A DNA stretch of 38,070 bases, from NCBI GenBank assembly GCA_044426355.1, contig JAWXUO010000015.1:1-38070 (forward strand), read 5' to 3'. Source of the stretch: CAYJLC01 sp044426355. Lineage in GTDB: Bacteria > Bacillota > Clostridia > Oscillospirales > Butyricicoccaceae. The notes under the pieces are model-generated. The model searched no databases. It was not told the DNA's origin and was given only the letters and a program-made list of their open reading frames with translations. The first letter of the stretch is position 1, and the number at the start of each line of letters is the position of its first letter. The position numbers were made by a program, and so were the translations under genes. Below are positions 23,061 to 30,969 of this stretch, piece by piece.

Positions 23061-23757
23061 TACTTCTGCCTCCATAGCGTACTACAAGTCGAATTACTTG
23101 CACAATAGACATTGCAAGTGCTGCAACATACGTCATAGCTGCTGCCGAAAGAACTTTTTTAGCACCAGTCATTTCTTCATCACTTAAAATATGCCCACTT
23201 TCAAGAGCAACTAAAGCACGGTTTGACGCATCAAATTCTACAGGCAAAGTTACAAACTGAAAAACTGCCGTCATAGAAAATAATATTATTCCTAAATTTG
23301 TTAAAAAAGCACCAAAAAACATGCCTGCAATAATCAAAGGAAATGCTATCGTTGTTCCTAAATTCGCTACAGGAATTATAGCTGCACGAAGTGACATCGG
23401 TGCATATCCTTGTGCATATTGCACAGCGTGACCTGCCTCATGTGCTGCAACTCCAATAGCTGCAACCGAAGTTTTGTCATAAACTGAGTCTGATAGTCTA
23501 ATAACATTTGACGTTGGGTCAAAATGGTCTGTTAAATTACCTGAAATTCGTTCAACACTTACATCTGTTATTCCATTATTACGAAGTACTTGCATTGCAG
23601 CCTCAGCTCCTGTTATGTTGCGAGAACTTCTAACATCTGAATATTTTTTAAAGCTAGATGATACTTTCAGTTGAGCATATCCTGCAAAAGCTGTTGCAAT
23701 CAAAAGCAACACTACAACCCATGGTTCGTCCCAATAAAATCCATAATATCCGTACAT
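23053..23757 (-). CDS. yugP: YugP-type membrane zinc metallopeptidase
   Basis: A 234-residue neutral zinc metallopeptidase of the YugP (DUF2265) family. A short hydrophobic N-terminus (VVVLLLIATAFAGYAQL) is followed by a soluble segment; the motif AAHEAGHAVQYAQGYAPM (HEXXH) is near residue 100. Two or three more helices follow (AAIIPVANLGTTIAFPLII, TNLGIILFSMTAVFQFV), with FDASNRALVALESGHILSD between the last ones carrying the glutamate of the family's late motif. Substrates are unknown. It sits between fmt and rsmB, an arrangement common in Clostridia, with small gap and overlap on either side. The product is predicted to face the membrane interior or cytosol. Confidence 0.92.
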   Translation of the reverse strand: MYGYYGFYWDEPWVVVLLLIATAFAGYAQLKVSSSFKKYSDVRSSRNITGAEAAMQVLRNNGITDVSVERISGNLTDHFDPTSNVIRLSDSVYDKTSVAAIGVAAHEAGHAVQYAQGYAPMSLRAAIIPVANLGTTIAFPLIIAGMFFGAFLTNLGIILFSMTAVFQFVTLPVEFDASNRALVALESGHILSDEEMTGAKKVLSAAAMTYVAALAMSIVQVIRLVVRYGGRSND

Positions 23758-23765
23758 AATTCACA

Positions 23766-24704
23766 TTATCCTTTCAAAAATTTACTACCTATTTCTATTT
23801 TGTTTCCTTTTAAAAATTCTGAAACTTTCATTCTTTTTTTGCCTACTACTTGCATTTCTGTAATAAATATAGCTGTTTTTTCGCCACACGCTACATATAA
23901 TCCATCTTTCACATCATAAATCGTTCCGAAATCATAGTCTTTATCATAATTTTCCACTTTTGTTGCAAAAAATATTTTAACTTTGTTTTCGCCTAAAGAT
24001 GTATAAGCCGACGGCCAAGGATTTAGTCCGAAAATTTTACATAAAATTTTATCTGCATTTTCAGAAAAATCAAGGTTGCCCATCTCTTTTGAAAGCATAG
24101 GAGCAAAAGTTGCATCGTCATTATTTTGAGGTATGCGTGGTGCTGTATTATTTTCAATCAAATCTAAGGTTTTTATCAGAGTTTTAGCTCCCAAATCCAT
24201 TAATCTCTCGAATAATTCTCCAGAAGTTTCATTTTTTAGTATTTCTGTTTCTTCTTTGATAATCATATCGCCTTCGTCTAAACCTTCTGACATATACATA
24301 GTTGTAATTCCAGTTGTTTTATCGCCATTTAAAACTGCCCACTGAATAGGAGCTGCCCCACGATATTTTGGTAAAAGCGAACCATGCACATTGATACAGC
24401 CATACTTTGGAAAATCTAAAACTTTTTTTGGAAGTAATCTTCCGTATGCAACAACAACAATTATATCGGGTTTAAGTGATGAAATTGTGTCCATTACGCT
24501 ATCTTCTCTTAAATTTTTTGGTTGAAAAACAGGTATATCATATTTTAACGCCACTTCTTTTACAGGGGTTGGCATCATTTTCATACCTCTGCCTTTTGGC
24601 GTGTCCTGTCTTGTAAAAACACCGACAACATCGCATTTGTTGTCTATTAATGCTTGCAACGAGTGTGATGCAAACTCTGGCGTTCCCATATACAAAATTC
24701 TCAT
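23766..24704 (-). CDS. fmt: Methionyl-tRNA formyltransferase
   Basis: Formylates initiator Met-tRNA using 10-formyl-tetrahydrofolate. The 312-residue protein shows MRILYMGTPEFASHSLQAL, VFTRQDTPKGRGMKMMPTPV (the tRNA-contacting loop), INVHGSLLPKYRGAAPIQWA (catalytic Asn-His pair in the HGSLLP motif) and TTGITTMYMSEGLDEGDMI (catalytic Asp). The C-terminal OB-like domain begins near residue 205 (FGLNPWPSAYTSL). The start overlaps the def stop by 4 bases, keeping formylation and deformylation genes coupled. Confidence 0.97.
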   Translation of the reverse strand: MRILYMGTPEFASHSLQALIDNKCDVVGVFTRQDTPKGRGMKMMPTPVKEVALKYDIPVFQPKNLREDSVMDTISSLKPDIIVVVAYGRLLPKKVLDFPKYGCINVHGSLLPKYRGAAPIQWAVLNGDKTTGITTMYMSEGLDEGDMIIKEETEILKNETSGELFERLMDLGAKTLIKTLDLIENNTAPRIPQNNDDATFAPMLSKEMGNLDFSENADKILCKIFGLNPWPSAYTSLGENKVKIFFATKVENYDKDYDFGTIYDVKDGLYVACGEKTAIFITEMQVVGKKRMKVSEFLKGNKIEIGSKFLKG

Positions 24705-25177
24705 TCTAAATTCAACTCCGATGCATCTACAAATTCTGTTACTAAAACATCAAACAAATTACCGTTTAGATGGTCTAGTTCGTGAAAAACTGTTCTTGCT
24801 AGAAAATCATTTGCCTCTAGTGTGCAAAGTTTTCCCTTTCTGTTTTGATATTCTATTTTAATATACGTAGGACGTGCTACATATCCATATACATCTGGTA
24901 TGCTAAGGCAACCTTCAAGTCCTGACTCTTCGCCAGATGATTCTAGTATTTTTGGATTAATAATTTCTATAATTTCTTCTGTTTCTACATTTAAAACTAT
25001 AGCTATATTTCTAAGCATGCCTATTTGTGGTCCTGCAAGCCCTACTCCATTTAGGTCAATCATAGTTTCCTTCATATCTTCTATTAGCATTTTTAATTTT
25101 CTATCAAAAGTAGTTACATCTCTGCACTTTTTTGATAAACATTCGTCACCTTTTAATATAATCTTTCTAATCGCCAT
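24701..25177 (-). CDS. def: Peptide deformylase
   Basis: Removes the N-formyl group from nascent proteins with a divalent metal. All three motifs are present in 158 residues: GVGLAGPQIG (motif 1; the usual second Ala is Gly here), EGCLSIP (motif 2, metal Cys) and FHELDHLNG (motif 3, HEXXH with two metal His). I chose ATG 25177 (MAIRKIILKGDE), which matches the family start; a GTG at 25189 abuts the ribosome site and overlaps priA. It lies between priA and fmt as in most Firmicutes. Confidence 0.95.
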   Translation of the reverse strand: MAIRKIILKGDECLSKKCRDVTTFDRKLKMLIEDMKETMIDLNGVGLAGPQIGMLRNIAIVLNVETEEIIEIINPKILESSGEESGLEGCLSIPDVYGYVARPTYIKIEYQNRKGKLCTLEANDFLARTVFHELDHLNGNLFDVLVTEFVDASELNLE

Positions 25178-25182
25178 TGTTT

Positions 25183-27588
25183 TTAACACTCTCCATCTAA
25201 GTCTACAAAAAGATTTACGCCTTTATTTTCTTTATCTGCTAAAAATTCTTTAAGCATTCCTGCAATAAATTTTCTTTTTAGCTTTTCATCTGCCATTCTG
25301 ATTGTTATTATATATCTATATTTTCTATTTATTTTAAAAATCTTTGCCTGCGAAGGGCCTAGAATTACTATATCATTAAATATCGTTTTTTGCAAATATT
25401 TCATTCGCTCGACAGTTCTAACAGCAGACTTCACTACATTAGTTTCTATTTCGCCAGTTACTACAAAGGTGAAAAAATCAGTAATCGGTGGAAATCTCAA
25501 AGCTTTGCGTCGCTCAATTTCACTTTCATAAAAAAGCTCATACTGCTGATTTTTTGCATATTGTATAACTGGATTTTCTGGCGAATAAGTTTGAATTATT
25601 GCTCGTCCAACTGTATTTCTTCGCCCTGCACGACCAACAACTTGCGTAATCTGCGAAAAAGTTCGCTCTAACGCTTTATAATCTTCTGCAAAAAGTGACT
25701 GGTCGGCATCTACAACACCTACTAAAGTGGCTTTTTCAAAGTCAAGCCCTTTTGTCACCATCTGCGTTCCTATTAAAATATCTGCTTTTTGCCTTTTAAA
25801 ATCATCTAAAATTTCAAAATGCGAATTTTTTCCTCGTGTTGTGTCTGCATCAAGTCTTAAAATTTTTGCCGTTGGAAACATTTCCAAAACTTCCATTTCA
25901 AGTTTTTGCGTACCTGCAACATCTGTTTTTATGTGTCTACTACTACATTTTGGACAAATAATCGGTCTTTCATAAGAATAACCACAAAAATGACACATAA
26001 TTCGCTCGTTTGCAGAGTGATACACCATATTTGTCGAACAATTTATACATTCTGGCGTATATCCACAGCTTATGCACGTAAAACGCTTGCTGTTTCCACG
26101 TCTGTTTAAAAAAAGTATAGTTTGCTCGCCTAAATCAAGATTTTTTTCTATTTCATCACGTAAAAAATCTCCAATACTCGACTCTAAACCTTGTCTTGAA
26201 AATTCTTTCATGTCGTATACAAAAACTTTTGGCATTTGCGACTCACCAAAACGAGAATCTAGTGTGTGCAAAATTGTTTTTCCAGTTTTTGCCTCATAAA
26301 AACTTTTTATGCTTGGTGTCGCAGAAGCAAGCATAAGCACTGCATTTTCTGCATATGCACGGTATTTTGCAACTTCTATAGCATCATATCTCGGGTTATT
26401 TTCCGATTTGTATGTGCTTTCATGCTCTTCGTCAATAATTATAATTCCAAGATTTTTTATAGGTGCAAAAACTCCAGACCTTGTTCCAATTACAACTTTG
26501 CATTTGCCATCACGTATTTTTTTCCACTCTTCAAACCTAGTATTAACACTAAGTTTGCTATGCAAAATAGCAACATTTTCGCCAAAATATTCAGTAAATC
26601 TTGTTAAAAGTTGCGTTGTTAGTGCTATTTCTGGGATTAAAACAAGTGCCGATTTATCATTTTCTAGGCATTCTTTGATTAATTTGATATAAACGTGAGT
26701 TTTTCCACTTCCTGTTACACCAAAAAGCAAATTTTGCGAAAATTTATCAGCTAAAATTTCGTTTTTAATATCATCTGCGATTTTTTCCTGAGTATCAGAT
26801 AAATTAATCTCTGTGTGTTTAATTGTATAATCTATATCGTTTTCACGATATACTTGCTCTTTTTCGAATTTTATAATACCTTGTTTGCACAAAGTAGCAA
26901 GAACAGATTTTGAAGCACCAGTTTGATACATAAGCTGAGGCTCTAAAATTTTTTCTTTTTTCAAAGCATTAACTACATTTACACGAGATTCTTTTGCAGA
27001 GCCTTTGTCTGCAAGCTCTAAATGATTTTCTATGTCCTCATTTAGAGAATATATTTTTAAAATTTGGTCATTTGCCTTTTGTTTTGTTTCATAAGTTGCA
27101 ACTAACAAATTTTTTTCGAGCATTTCGTCTATTATATCAGAATTTTTAGTGTTTTTCTTAATATAACCTTGTTTTTTAATTTTTTCTACAATTTCTGTGT
27201 GCGTTGCGTCAAAATCAGCATCTTCAGCTAAAGTAAACTGTTGTTCATAGTCAAACCAAAACCCACTCGGTAGCATAGTTTTTATAATTTCATAAAAAGT
27301 TGCAAAGTATCTTTTTTGCATAAAAAGAGCCAATTTTAGCATATTTTCGTCAAATAAAGGCTCAGTATCCAATACTTCTGCAATTCTTTTAAAATTCTTG
27401 GTTTCGTTTTCAAAATCAATTTTTAAAACAATTCCTTCAACTTTTCTGTTGCCACGTCCAAAAGGTACTCGCACCCTCATTCCAACTTGCAAATTATCTA
27501 AAAAAGCTTTCGGAATTAAATACGAATATGGTTTATCTATATTATAAATAGCTGTACTAACAGCAATTTTAGCTACATTAAACTGCAT
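25183..27588 (-). CDS. priA: Primosomal replication restart helicase PriA
   Basis: PriA reloads the replisome at stalled forks. In 801 residues: an N-terminal DNA-binding domain (YSYLIPKAFLDNLQVGMRVR, VPFGRGNRKVEGIV), then helicase motif I GVTGSGKTHVYIKLI (about residue 293), VLIPEIALTTQL, Walker B as DEEHESTYKS, LASATPSIKSF, and the inserted zinc-binding strip with paired cysteines (CISCGYTPECINCS, MCHFCGYSYE, CPKCSSRH). Motifs V and VI follow: GTQMVTKGLDFEKATLVGVV and QVVGRAGRRN. Length is normal. In Bacillus coaBC sits between rpoZ and priA; here rpoZ is the direct upstream neighbour, 22 bases away. Confidence 0.96.
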   Translation of the reverse strand: MQFNVAKIAVSTAIYNIDKPYSYLIPKAFLDNLQVGMRVRVPFGRGNRKVEGIVLKIDFENETKNFKRIAEVLDTEPLFDENMLKLALFMQKRYFATFYEIIKTMLPSGFWFDYEQQFTLAEDADFDATHTEIVEKIKKQGYIKKNTKNSDIIDEMLEKNLLVATYETKQKANDQILKIYSLNEDIENHLELADKGSAKESRVNVVNALKKEKILEPQLMYQTGASKSVLATLCKQGIIKFEKEQVYRENDIDYTIKHTEINLSDTQEKIADDIKNEILADKFSQNLLFGVTGSGKTHVYIKLIKECLENDKSALVLIPEIALTTQLLTRFTEYFGENVAILHSKLSVNTRFEEWKKIRDGKCKVVIGTRSGVFAPIKNLGIIIIDEEHESTYKSENNPRYDAIEVAKYRAYAENAVLMLASATPSIKSFYEAKTGKTILHTLDSRFGESQMPKVFVYDMKEFSRQGLESSIGDFLRDEIEKNLDLGEQTILFLNRRGNSKRFTCISCGYTPECINCSTNMVYHSANERIMCHFCGYSYERPIICPKCSSRHIKTDVAGTQKLEMEVLEMFPTAKILRLDADTTRGKNSHFEILDDFKRQKADILIGTQMVTKGLDFEKATLVGVVDADQSLFAEDYKALERTFSQITQVVGRAGRRNTVGRAIIQTYSPENPVIQYAKNQQYELFYESEIERRKALRFPPITDFFTFVVTGEIETNVVKSAVRTVERMKYLQKTIFNDIVILGPSQAKIFKINRKYRYIITIRMADEKLKRKFIAGMLKEFLADKENKGVNLFVDLDGEC

Positions 27589-27610
27589 TTTTTCACCTTA
27601 AATTTTTTAT

Positions 27611-27820
27611 TTAATCGTGTACGCCTTCTAGGTTGTTACAAACTTCTATTGTTCCGTCTGCAATTTCTTCTAAAGCTATTTTAACAGGTTTTTCGTCGAT
27701 AATTTCGCCGTGCATTTCTGCTTCGTCTGCAATATCTCTAGCTCTTTTTGCAGCTAAATTTACTAGTAAATATCTATTACCAGTTTTTTCTATTAGTTCT
27801 TTCATTGATGGATTTAACAT
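27611..27820 (-). CDS. rpoZ: RNA polymerase omega subunit
   Basis: A 69-residue protein that binds the beta-prime subunit and aids RNA polymerase assembly. MLNPSMKELIEKTGNRYLLV followed by NLAAKRARDI carries the omega signature (short start helix, then the A-K-R-A-R core), and VKIALEEIADGTIEV matches the end of the conserved domain. It follows gmk by 5 bases and precedes priA. Size is right for Firmicutes. Confidence 0.93.
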   Translation of the reverse strand: MLNPSMKELIEKTGNRYLLVNLAAKRARDIADEAEMHGEIIDEKPVKIALEEIADGTIEVCNNLEGVHD

Positions 27821-27825
27821 ATATT

Positions 27826-28386
27826 CTACCTCTTATTTCTAATAATATTTAAAATTTCTTCGCAAGCTTTATCTACAACATCGTTTATAACAATAAAGTC
27901 GAATTTATCTTGCTCTAAAACTTCTTTTTTAGCTATTTCTAGTCGCTTTTTAATAACGTCTAAATCATCTGTTCCACGAGATATTAAGCGTCTTTCTAAT
28001 TCCTCAAACGATGGTGCATTTATAAAAATCCGTGTTGCTTCTGGGAACATTTTCGATACTTTTTCTGCACCTTGTGTTTCGATTTCCACTATAACATCAA
28101 GCCCTTTTTCTAGCTTTTCCACTACATATTCGACTGGTGTTCCGTAGTAATTATCTGCATATTTTGCATATTCGAAAAAACTACCTTTTGCTATTTTTTC
28201 TTCAAATTGTTCTACAGTTAAAAAATGATAATGAACGCCATCTACTTCGTTTTCTCTTGGTTTTCTTGTTGTTGCAGATACAGACAAAGATAAATTGTCA
28301 TCTATAGATAACATTTTTTTAAGTATTGTATCTTTTCCAGCTCCAGATGGTGCTGTTATAACAAATAAATTACCTTTTTTACTCAT
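27826..28386 (-). CDS. gmk: Guanylate kinase
   Basis: Phosphorylates GMP to GDP with ATP. The 186-residue chain has the P-loop APSGAGKDTILKKM (residues about 11-24), the GMP-binding stretch SVSATTRKPRENEVDGVHYH, FFEYAKYADNYYGTP, VIVEIETQGAEKV and lid arginines in RLISRGTDDLDVIKKRLE. Its ATG overlaps the end of remA by 8 bases. It is followed by rpoZ, the standard order. Confidence 0.96.
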   Translation of the reverse strand: MSKKGNLFVITAPSGAGKDTILKKMLSIDDNLSLSVSATTRKPRENEVDGVHYHFLTVEQFEEKIAKGSFFEYAKYADNYYGTPVEYVVEKLEKGLDVIVEIETQGAEKVSKMFPEATRIFINAPSFEELERRLISRGTDDLDVIKKRLEIAKKEVLEQDKFDFIVINDVVDKACEEILNIIRNKR

Positions 28387-28624
28387 TTTCGCCTTCCTTT
28401 TGCCTATTCGCTAATATTTCTGGTGTTAGTGATGATAAAATCACATGTTTACTATCCGTTATAATAACAGATTTTGTTTTTCTTCCATAACTTGCATCTA
28501 TAAGGTTGCCTTTTTCTCTTTCCTCGGCTATAAGACGCTTTATCGGTGCTGATTCTGGAGAAATTATAGATACTATTCGGTTTTCAGCTACCATATTTGA
28601 AAAACCTATATTTATTAATTTCAA
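28379..28624 (-). CDS. remA: Extracellular matrix regulator RemA (DUF370)
   Basis: An 81-residue DNA-binding protein of the RemA/YlzA family, a regulator of biofilm-matrix and osmoprotection genes in Bacillus subtilis. Sequence landmarks are the family's start MKLINIGFSNMVAENRIVSI, SPESAPIKRLIAEEREKG, LIDASYGRKTKSVIITDS with the conserved RKT/R-type DNA-contact patch, and the C-terminal VILSSLTPEILANR. Position between yicC and gmk is conserved across Firmicutes. What it controls in this organism is unknown; the Bacillus targets are not implied. Confidence 0.93.
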   Translation of the reverse strand: MKLINIGFSNMVAENRIVSIISPESAPIKRLIAEEREKGNLIDASYGRKTKSVIITDSKHVILSSLTPEILANRQKEGENE

Positions 28625-28631
28625 AAAACAC

Positions 28632-29519
28632 CTACTCTACATTTTGTACTTGTTCACGTATTTTTTCTATCTCAGATTTCAAATCTATAACAATTTTTGC
28701 GATTGCAGAATCATTAGCTTTAGAGCCTATAGTATTTGCCTCACGGTTAAATTCTTGTATTAAAAAATCCATTTTTCTGCCTATCGCACCTTCTGTATCA
28801 CACATTTGCTCAAATTGCATTATGTGACTTTTTAGGCGAACAGTTTCTTCGCAAACAGATACTTTATCTGCAAAAACAGCACTTTCTGCTAAAATTCTAT
28901 CTTCGCTTATCGAATTATTGCTTAAAACTTCTTGCAGTTTTGCAAAAAGTCTTTTTTGATAAGCTATAACCGTTTGTGGCGAGCTTTCTTCGATAATTTC
29001 TACAAGTTTTAAAATTTCATTATTTCTTGATAAAATATCATTTTTAAGGGATTGCCCCTCAAATTCACGCATTTTTTCATATTGCAAAACAGCTTCTTTT
29101 AAAACTATAACCACATCTTCTGCAAGTTTTGTGGCATCTGCTTCTTCTTTTTTTACAGATAAAACATCTGGCAATTTTGTTATGTTAGAAATTTTAATAT
29201 CATCTTCAATATTATATTTTTGACATGTATCACGCAAAACTTTCAAGTATTCTTGCAATAAATTTTCGTCTATTTCAATTTTCGTGTCAGACGATTTAGA
29301 CGAATCTATCGTGATATATACATCAACTTTTCCTCGAGTAATAATCATCTCTTTTTTAATATATTCATCTAAAAATCCATATATTCTAGGTGTTTTTATG
29401 CTTAAATCTAAATATCTATGGTTTACGCTTTTAATCTCTACGGTAATTTCTCTATCATTTATAATATTTGATACTCTACCATACCCTGTCATACTTTTTA
29501 TTTTAAACGCCCCCTTCAT
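28632..29519 (-). CDS. yicC: YicC/YloC-family endoribonuclease
   Basis: YicC-family proteins are RNases (DUF1732 at the C-terminus) linked to RNA decay and stationary-phase survival. The conserved segment starts at SMTGYGRVSNI and continues VEIKSVNHRYLDLSIKTPR, YIKKEMIITRGKVDVYI and the C-terminal signature MDFLIQEFNREANTIGSKAN. The start is uncertain. ATG 29519 gives 295 residues but would sit only about 10 bases inside the transcript predicted from the promoter at 29536-29564 and has no ribosome site. A good site, AAGGGGG at 29510-29516, points to a start further in: ATA 29501 lies at ideal distance, ATG 29492 is 17 bases away. The protein body is secure whichever is used. Confidence 0.88.
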   Translation of the reverse strand: MKGAFKIKSMTGYGRVSNIINDREITVEIKSVNHRYLDLSIKTPRIYGFLDEYIKKEMIITRGKVDVYITIDSSKSSDTKIEIDENLLQEYLKVLRDTCQKYNIEDDIKISNITKLPDVLSVKKEEADATKLAEDVVIVLKEAVLQYEKMREFEGQSLKNDILSRNNEILKLVEIIEESSPQTVIAYQKRLFAKLQEVLSNNSISEDRILAESAVFADKVSVCEETVRLKSHIMQFEQMCDTEGAIGRKMDFLIQEFNREANTIGSKANDSAIAKIVIDLKSEIEKIREQVQNVE

Positions 29520-29535
29520 ATACAAGCTGTTCTTT

Positions 29536-29564
29536 ATTATACCATTTTTTTAACTAAATTGCAA
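29536..29564 (-). promoter_or_regulatory. Strong sigma-A promoter of the yicC-thiN cluster
   Basis: On the minus strand TTGCAA (29559-29564) and a perfect TATAAT (29536-29541) are 17 bases apart. The predicted start is near 29529. This divides the minus-strand run between the LCP gene and yicC. Confidence 0.7.
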
Positions 29565-29576
29565 ACAATTGCATTT

Positions 29577-29600
29577 ACCCCCTCCAAATAAGGAGAGGGT
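29577..29600 (-). terminator. Hairpin after the LCP gene
   Basis: On the minus strand ACCCTCTCC pairs with GGAGGGGGT (9 bp, one G-U) around loop TTATTT, 10 bases past the LCP stop. No T-run follows on this strand, while TTTT follows on the plus strand. It may therefore end transcription only partly or protect the 3' end. Confidence 0.5.
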
Positions 29601-29610
29601 TTTGCTAGGT

Positions 29611-30951
29611 TTAATCACTATCTGATGCGTAGCTATCAGCTAACGTTCCGTTTTCAGTAGACGTATCAGAACTATTCCCACTTTCGGTTGATGTACTATC
29701 GTCTGTTGACGTATTGTCGTCTGCTGATGTATTATCGTCTGCTGATGTATTGTCATCTGCTGATGTACTATCATCTGTTGACATATTGTCATCTGTTGAC
29801 GTGCTATCGTCTGTTGACGTGCTATCGTCTGTTGACGTATTATCATCTGTTGACGTATTATCATCTGTTGACGTGCTATCGTCTGTTGATGTATCTTCTT
29901 CAGTAGACGTATCTTCTTCAACAGTAGCTGGTTTTATGTACTGTTGCGATTGCAGAGCAATATTTATATCATCTTCTGTGATTTCTTCTGTTGTTGGATT
30001 GAAATATTCATTTAAAATAAGTAAAAGTTCTTCTTTATCAGGGAAATAATATGATAAATTCGAGTCTGTAGCTTTGCTATATGCTGAACCATCTTTACCA
30101 GGTAGCATAAATATTTCTACACTCTCACTTAAATTTACTTTTAGAGCTTCTGTTGCAAACCAAATAATTTCTGTAACCGATAAATTTGTATCTACACCAT
30201 CTATAACAGCTTCTGTAATGTCTTTTGCCTTAGTTATTATGCTAGGTTTTAGTGCTGCTTCTGCAAATGCTTCTATAAATAATTGCTGTGCAGCTATTCT
30301 TCCTAAATCTCCATTTACATAAGAACGGTAACGAACAAATCCCATCGCATCTACACCATCAAGTGTTTGAAGTCCTTTTGAAATGTTTATATAAAGATTT
30401 TGCGTAGGGTCTGTATAATACATATTTGTTGGAACATCTATAGTTACTCCACCGATTAAGTCTACTATATTTACAAAAACATCAAGACTAATAACTGCGT
30501 ATCTGTCTATTTCTATTCCGACAAGATTTTCTACTTCTTCTTGAAGTTGCTCAGGATTTGCACTACCCCCAACAGCATACGCTGCGTTTATTTTTTGCAC
30601 CCATCTACTTACATCGTTAGACATTGTGTCACGAGGTATGCTCAAAACATTTACCTTGTAATCTATTGTGTTAAAAGATACTAACAAAATTGTATCTGTA
30701 TTTAGCCCTGCGTAGTCACGTCCTGCGACTAAAATCGTGTAAATATCCCCAGTTTTTGTAGATTCTACAACTTCCTCTTTCTCTTCGCCTGTTACTTCAT
30801 CTACAACAACGTCTATCGTAGGTGAAATAATATCTGGTGGTTTTATCTGAGTTATTGCTATTGCTACTAAAACCATTATAATAGCAACTAATCCTAAAGT
30901 GATACAAATAATTTTCTCTTTTTTTTCAAGTTTAATAGAAACTAATTTCAT
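29611..30951 (-). CDS. LytR-CpsA-Psr family wall-polymer ligase with a repetitive acidic tail
   Basis: LCP enzymes transfer wall glycopolymers from a lipid carrier to peptidoglycan outside the membrane. In 446 residues: a cytosolic lysine-rich start, one helix (about 14-34, IICITLGLVAIIMVLVAIAI), then the LCP domain (about 65-290) with ILVAGRDYAGLNTDTILLVSF, VLSIPRDTMSND (Arg-Asp of the pyrophosphate site), INAAYAVGG, GVDAMGFVRYRS (catalytic Arg) and DLGRIAAQQLF. The last 100 residues are an STDDN/STDDS repeat region followed by a Ser/Thr/Asp-rich end. The catalytic part is complete. Context, downstream of gpsA/plsY and in a genome with a wall-polysaccharide module, fits attachment of that polymer; this is inferred. 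Confidence 0.92.
   Translation of the reverse strand: MKLVSIKLEKKEKIICITLGLVAIIMVLVAIAITQIKPPDIISPTIDVVVDEVTGEEKEEVVESTKTGDIYTILVAGRDYAGLNTDTILLVSFNTIDYKVNVLSIPRDTMSNDVSRWVQKINAAYAVGGSANPEQLQEEVENLVGIEIDRYAVISLDVFVNIVDLIGGVTIDVPTNMYYTDPTQNLYINISKGLQTLDGVDAMGFVRYRSYVNGDLGRIAAQQLFIEAFAEAALKPSIITKAKDITEAVIDGVDTNLSVTEIIWFATEALKVNLSESVEIFMLPGKDGSAYSKATDSNLSYYFPDKEELLLILNEYFNPTTEEITEDDINIALQSQQYIKPATVEEDTSTEEDTSTDDSTSTDDNTSTDDNTSTDDSTSTDDSTSTDDNMSTDDSTSADDNTSADDNTSADDNTSTDDSTSTESGNSSDTSTENGTLADSYASDSD
29686..29910. repeat. 18-bp tandem repeats within the LCP gene
   Basis: About eleven to thirteen near-identical 18-bp units (for example TCTGTTGACGTGCTATCG read on the plus strand) encode the hexapeptide T-S-[TA]-D-D-[SN]. 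The frame is kept throughout. Such arrays change copy number by slippage without frame loss. Confidence 0.9.
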
Positions 30952-30969
30952 TCTTCGCCTCCTTAATTT

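Noticed and set aside
29640..30049. Long open frames opposite and beside the LCP repeat tail
   Set aside because: They are shadows of the 18-bp tandem repeat, with period-six low-complexity products, no ribosome site and no family resemblance; the LCP reading has a full domain.
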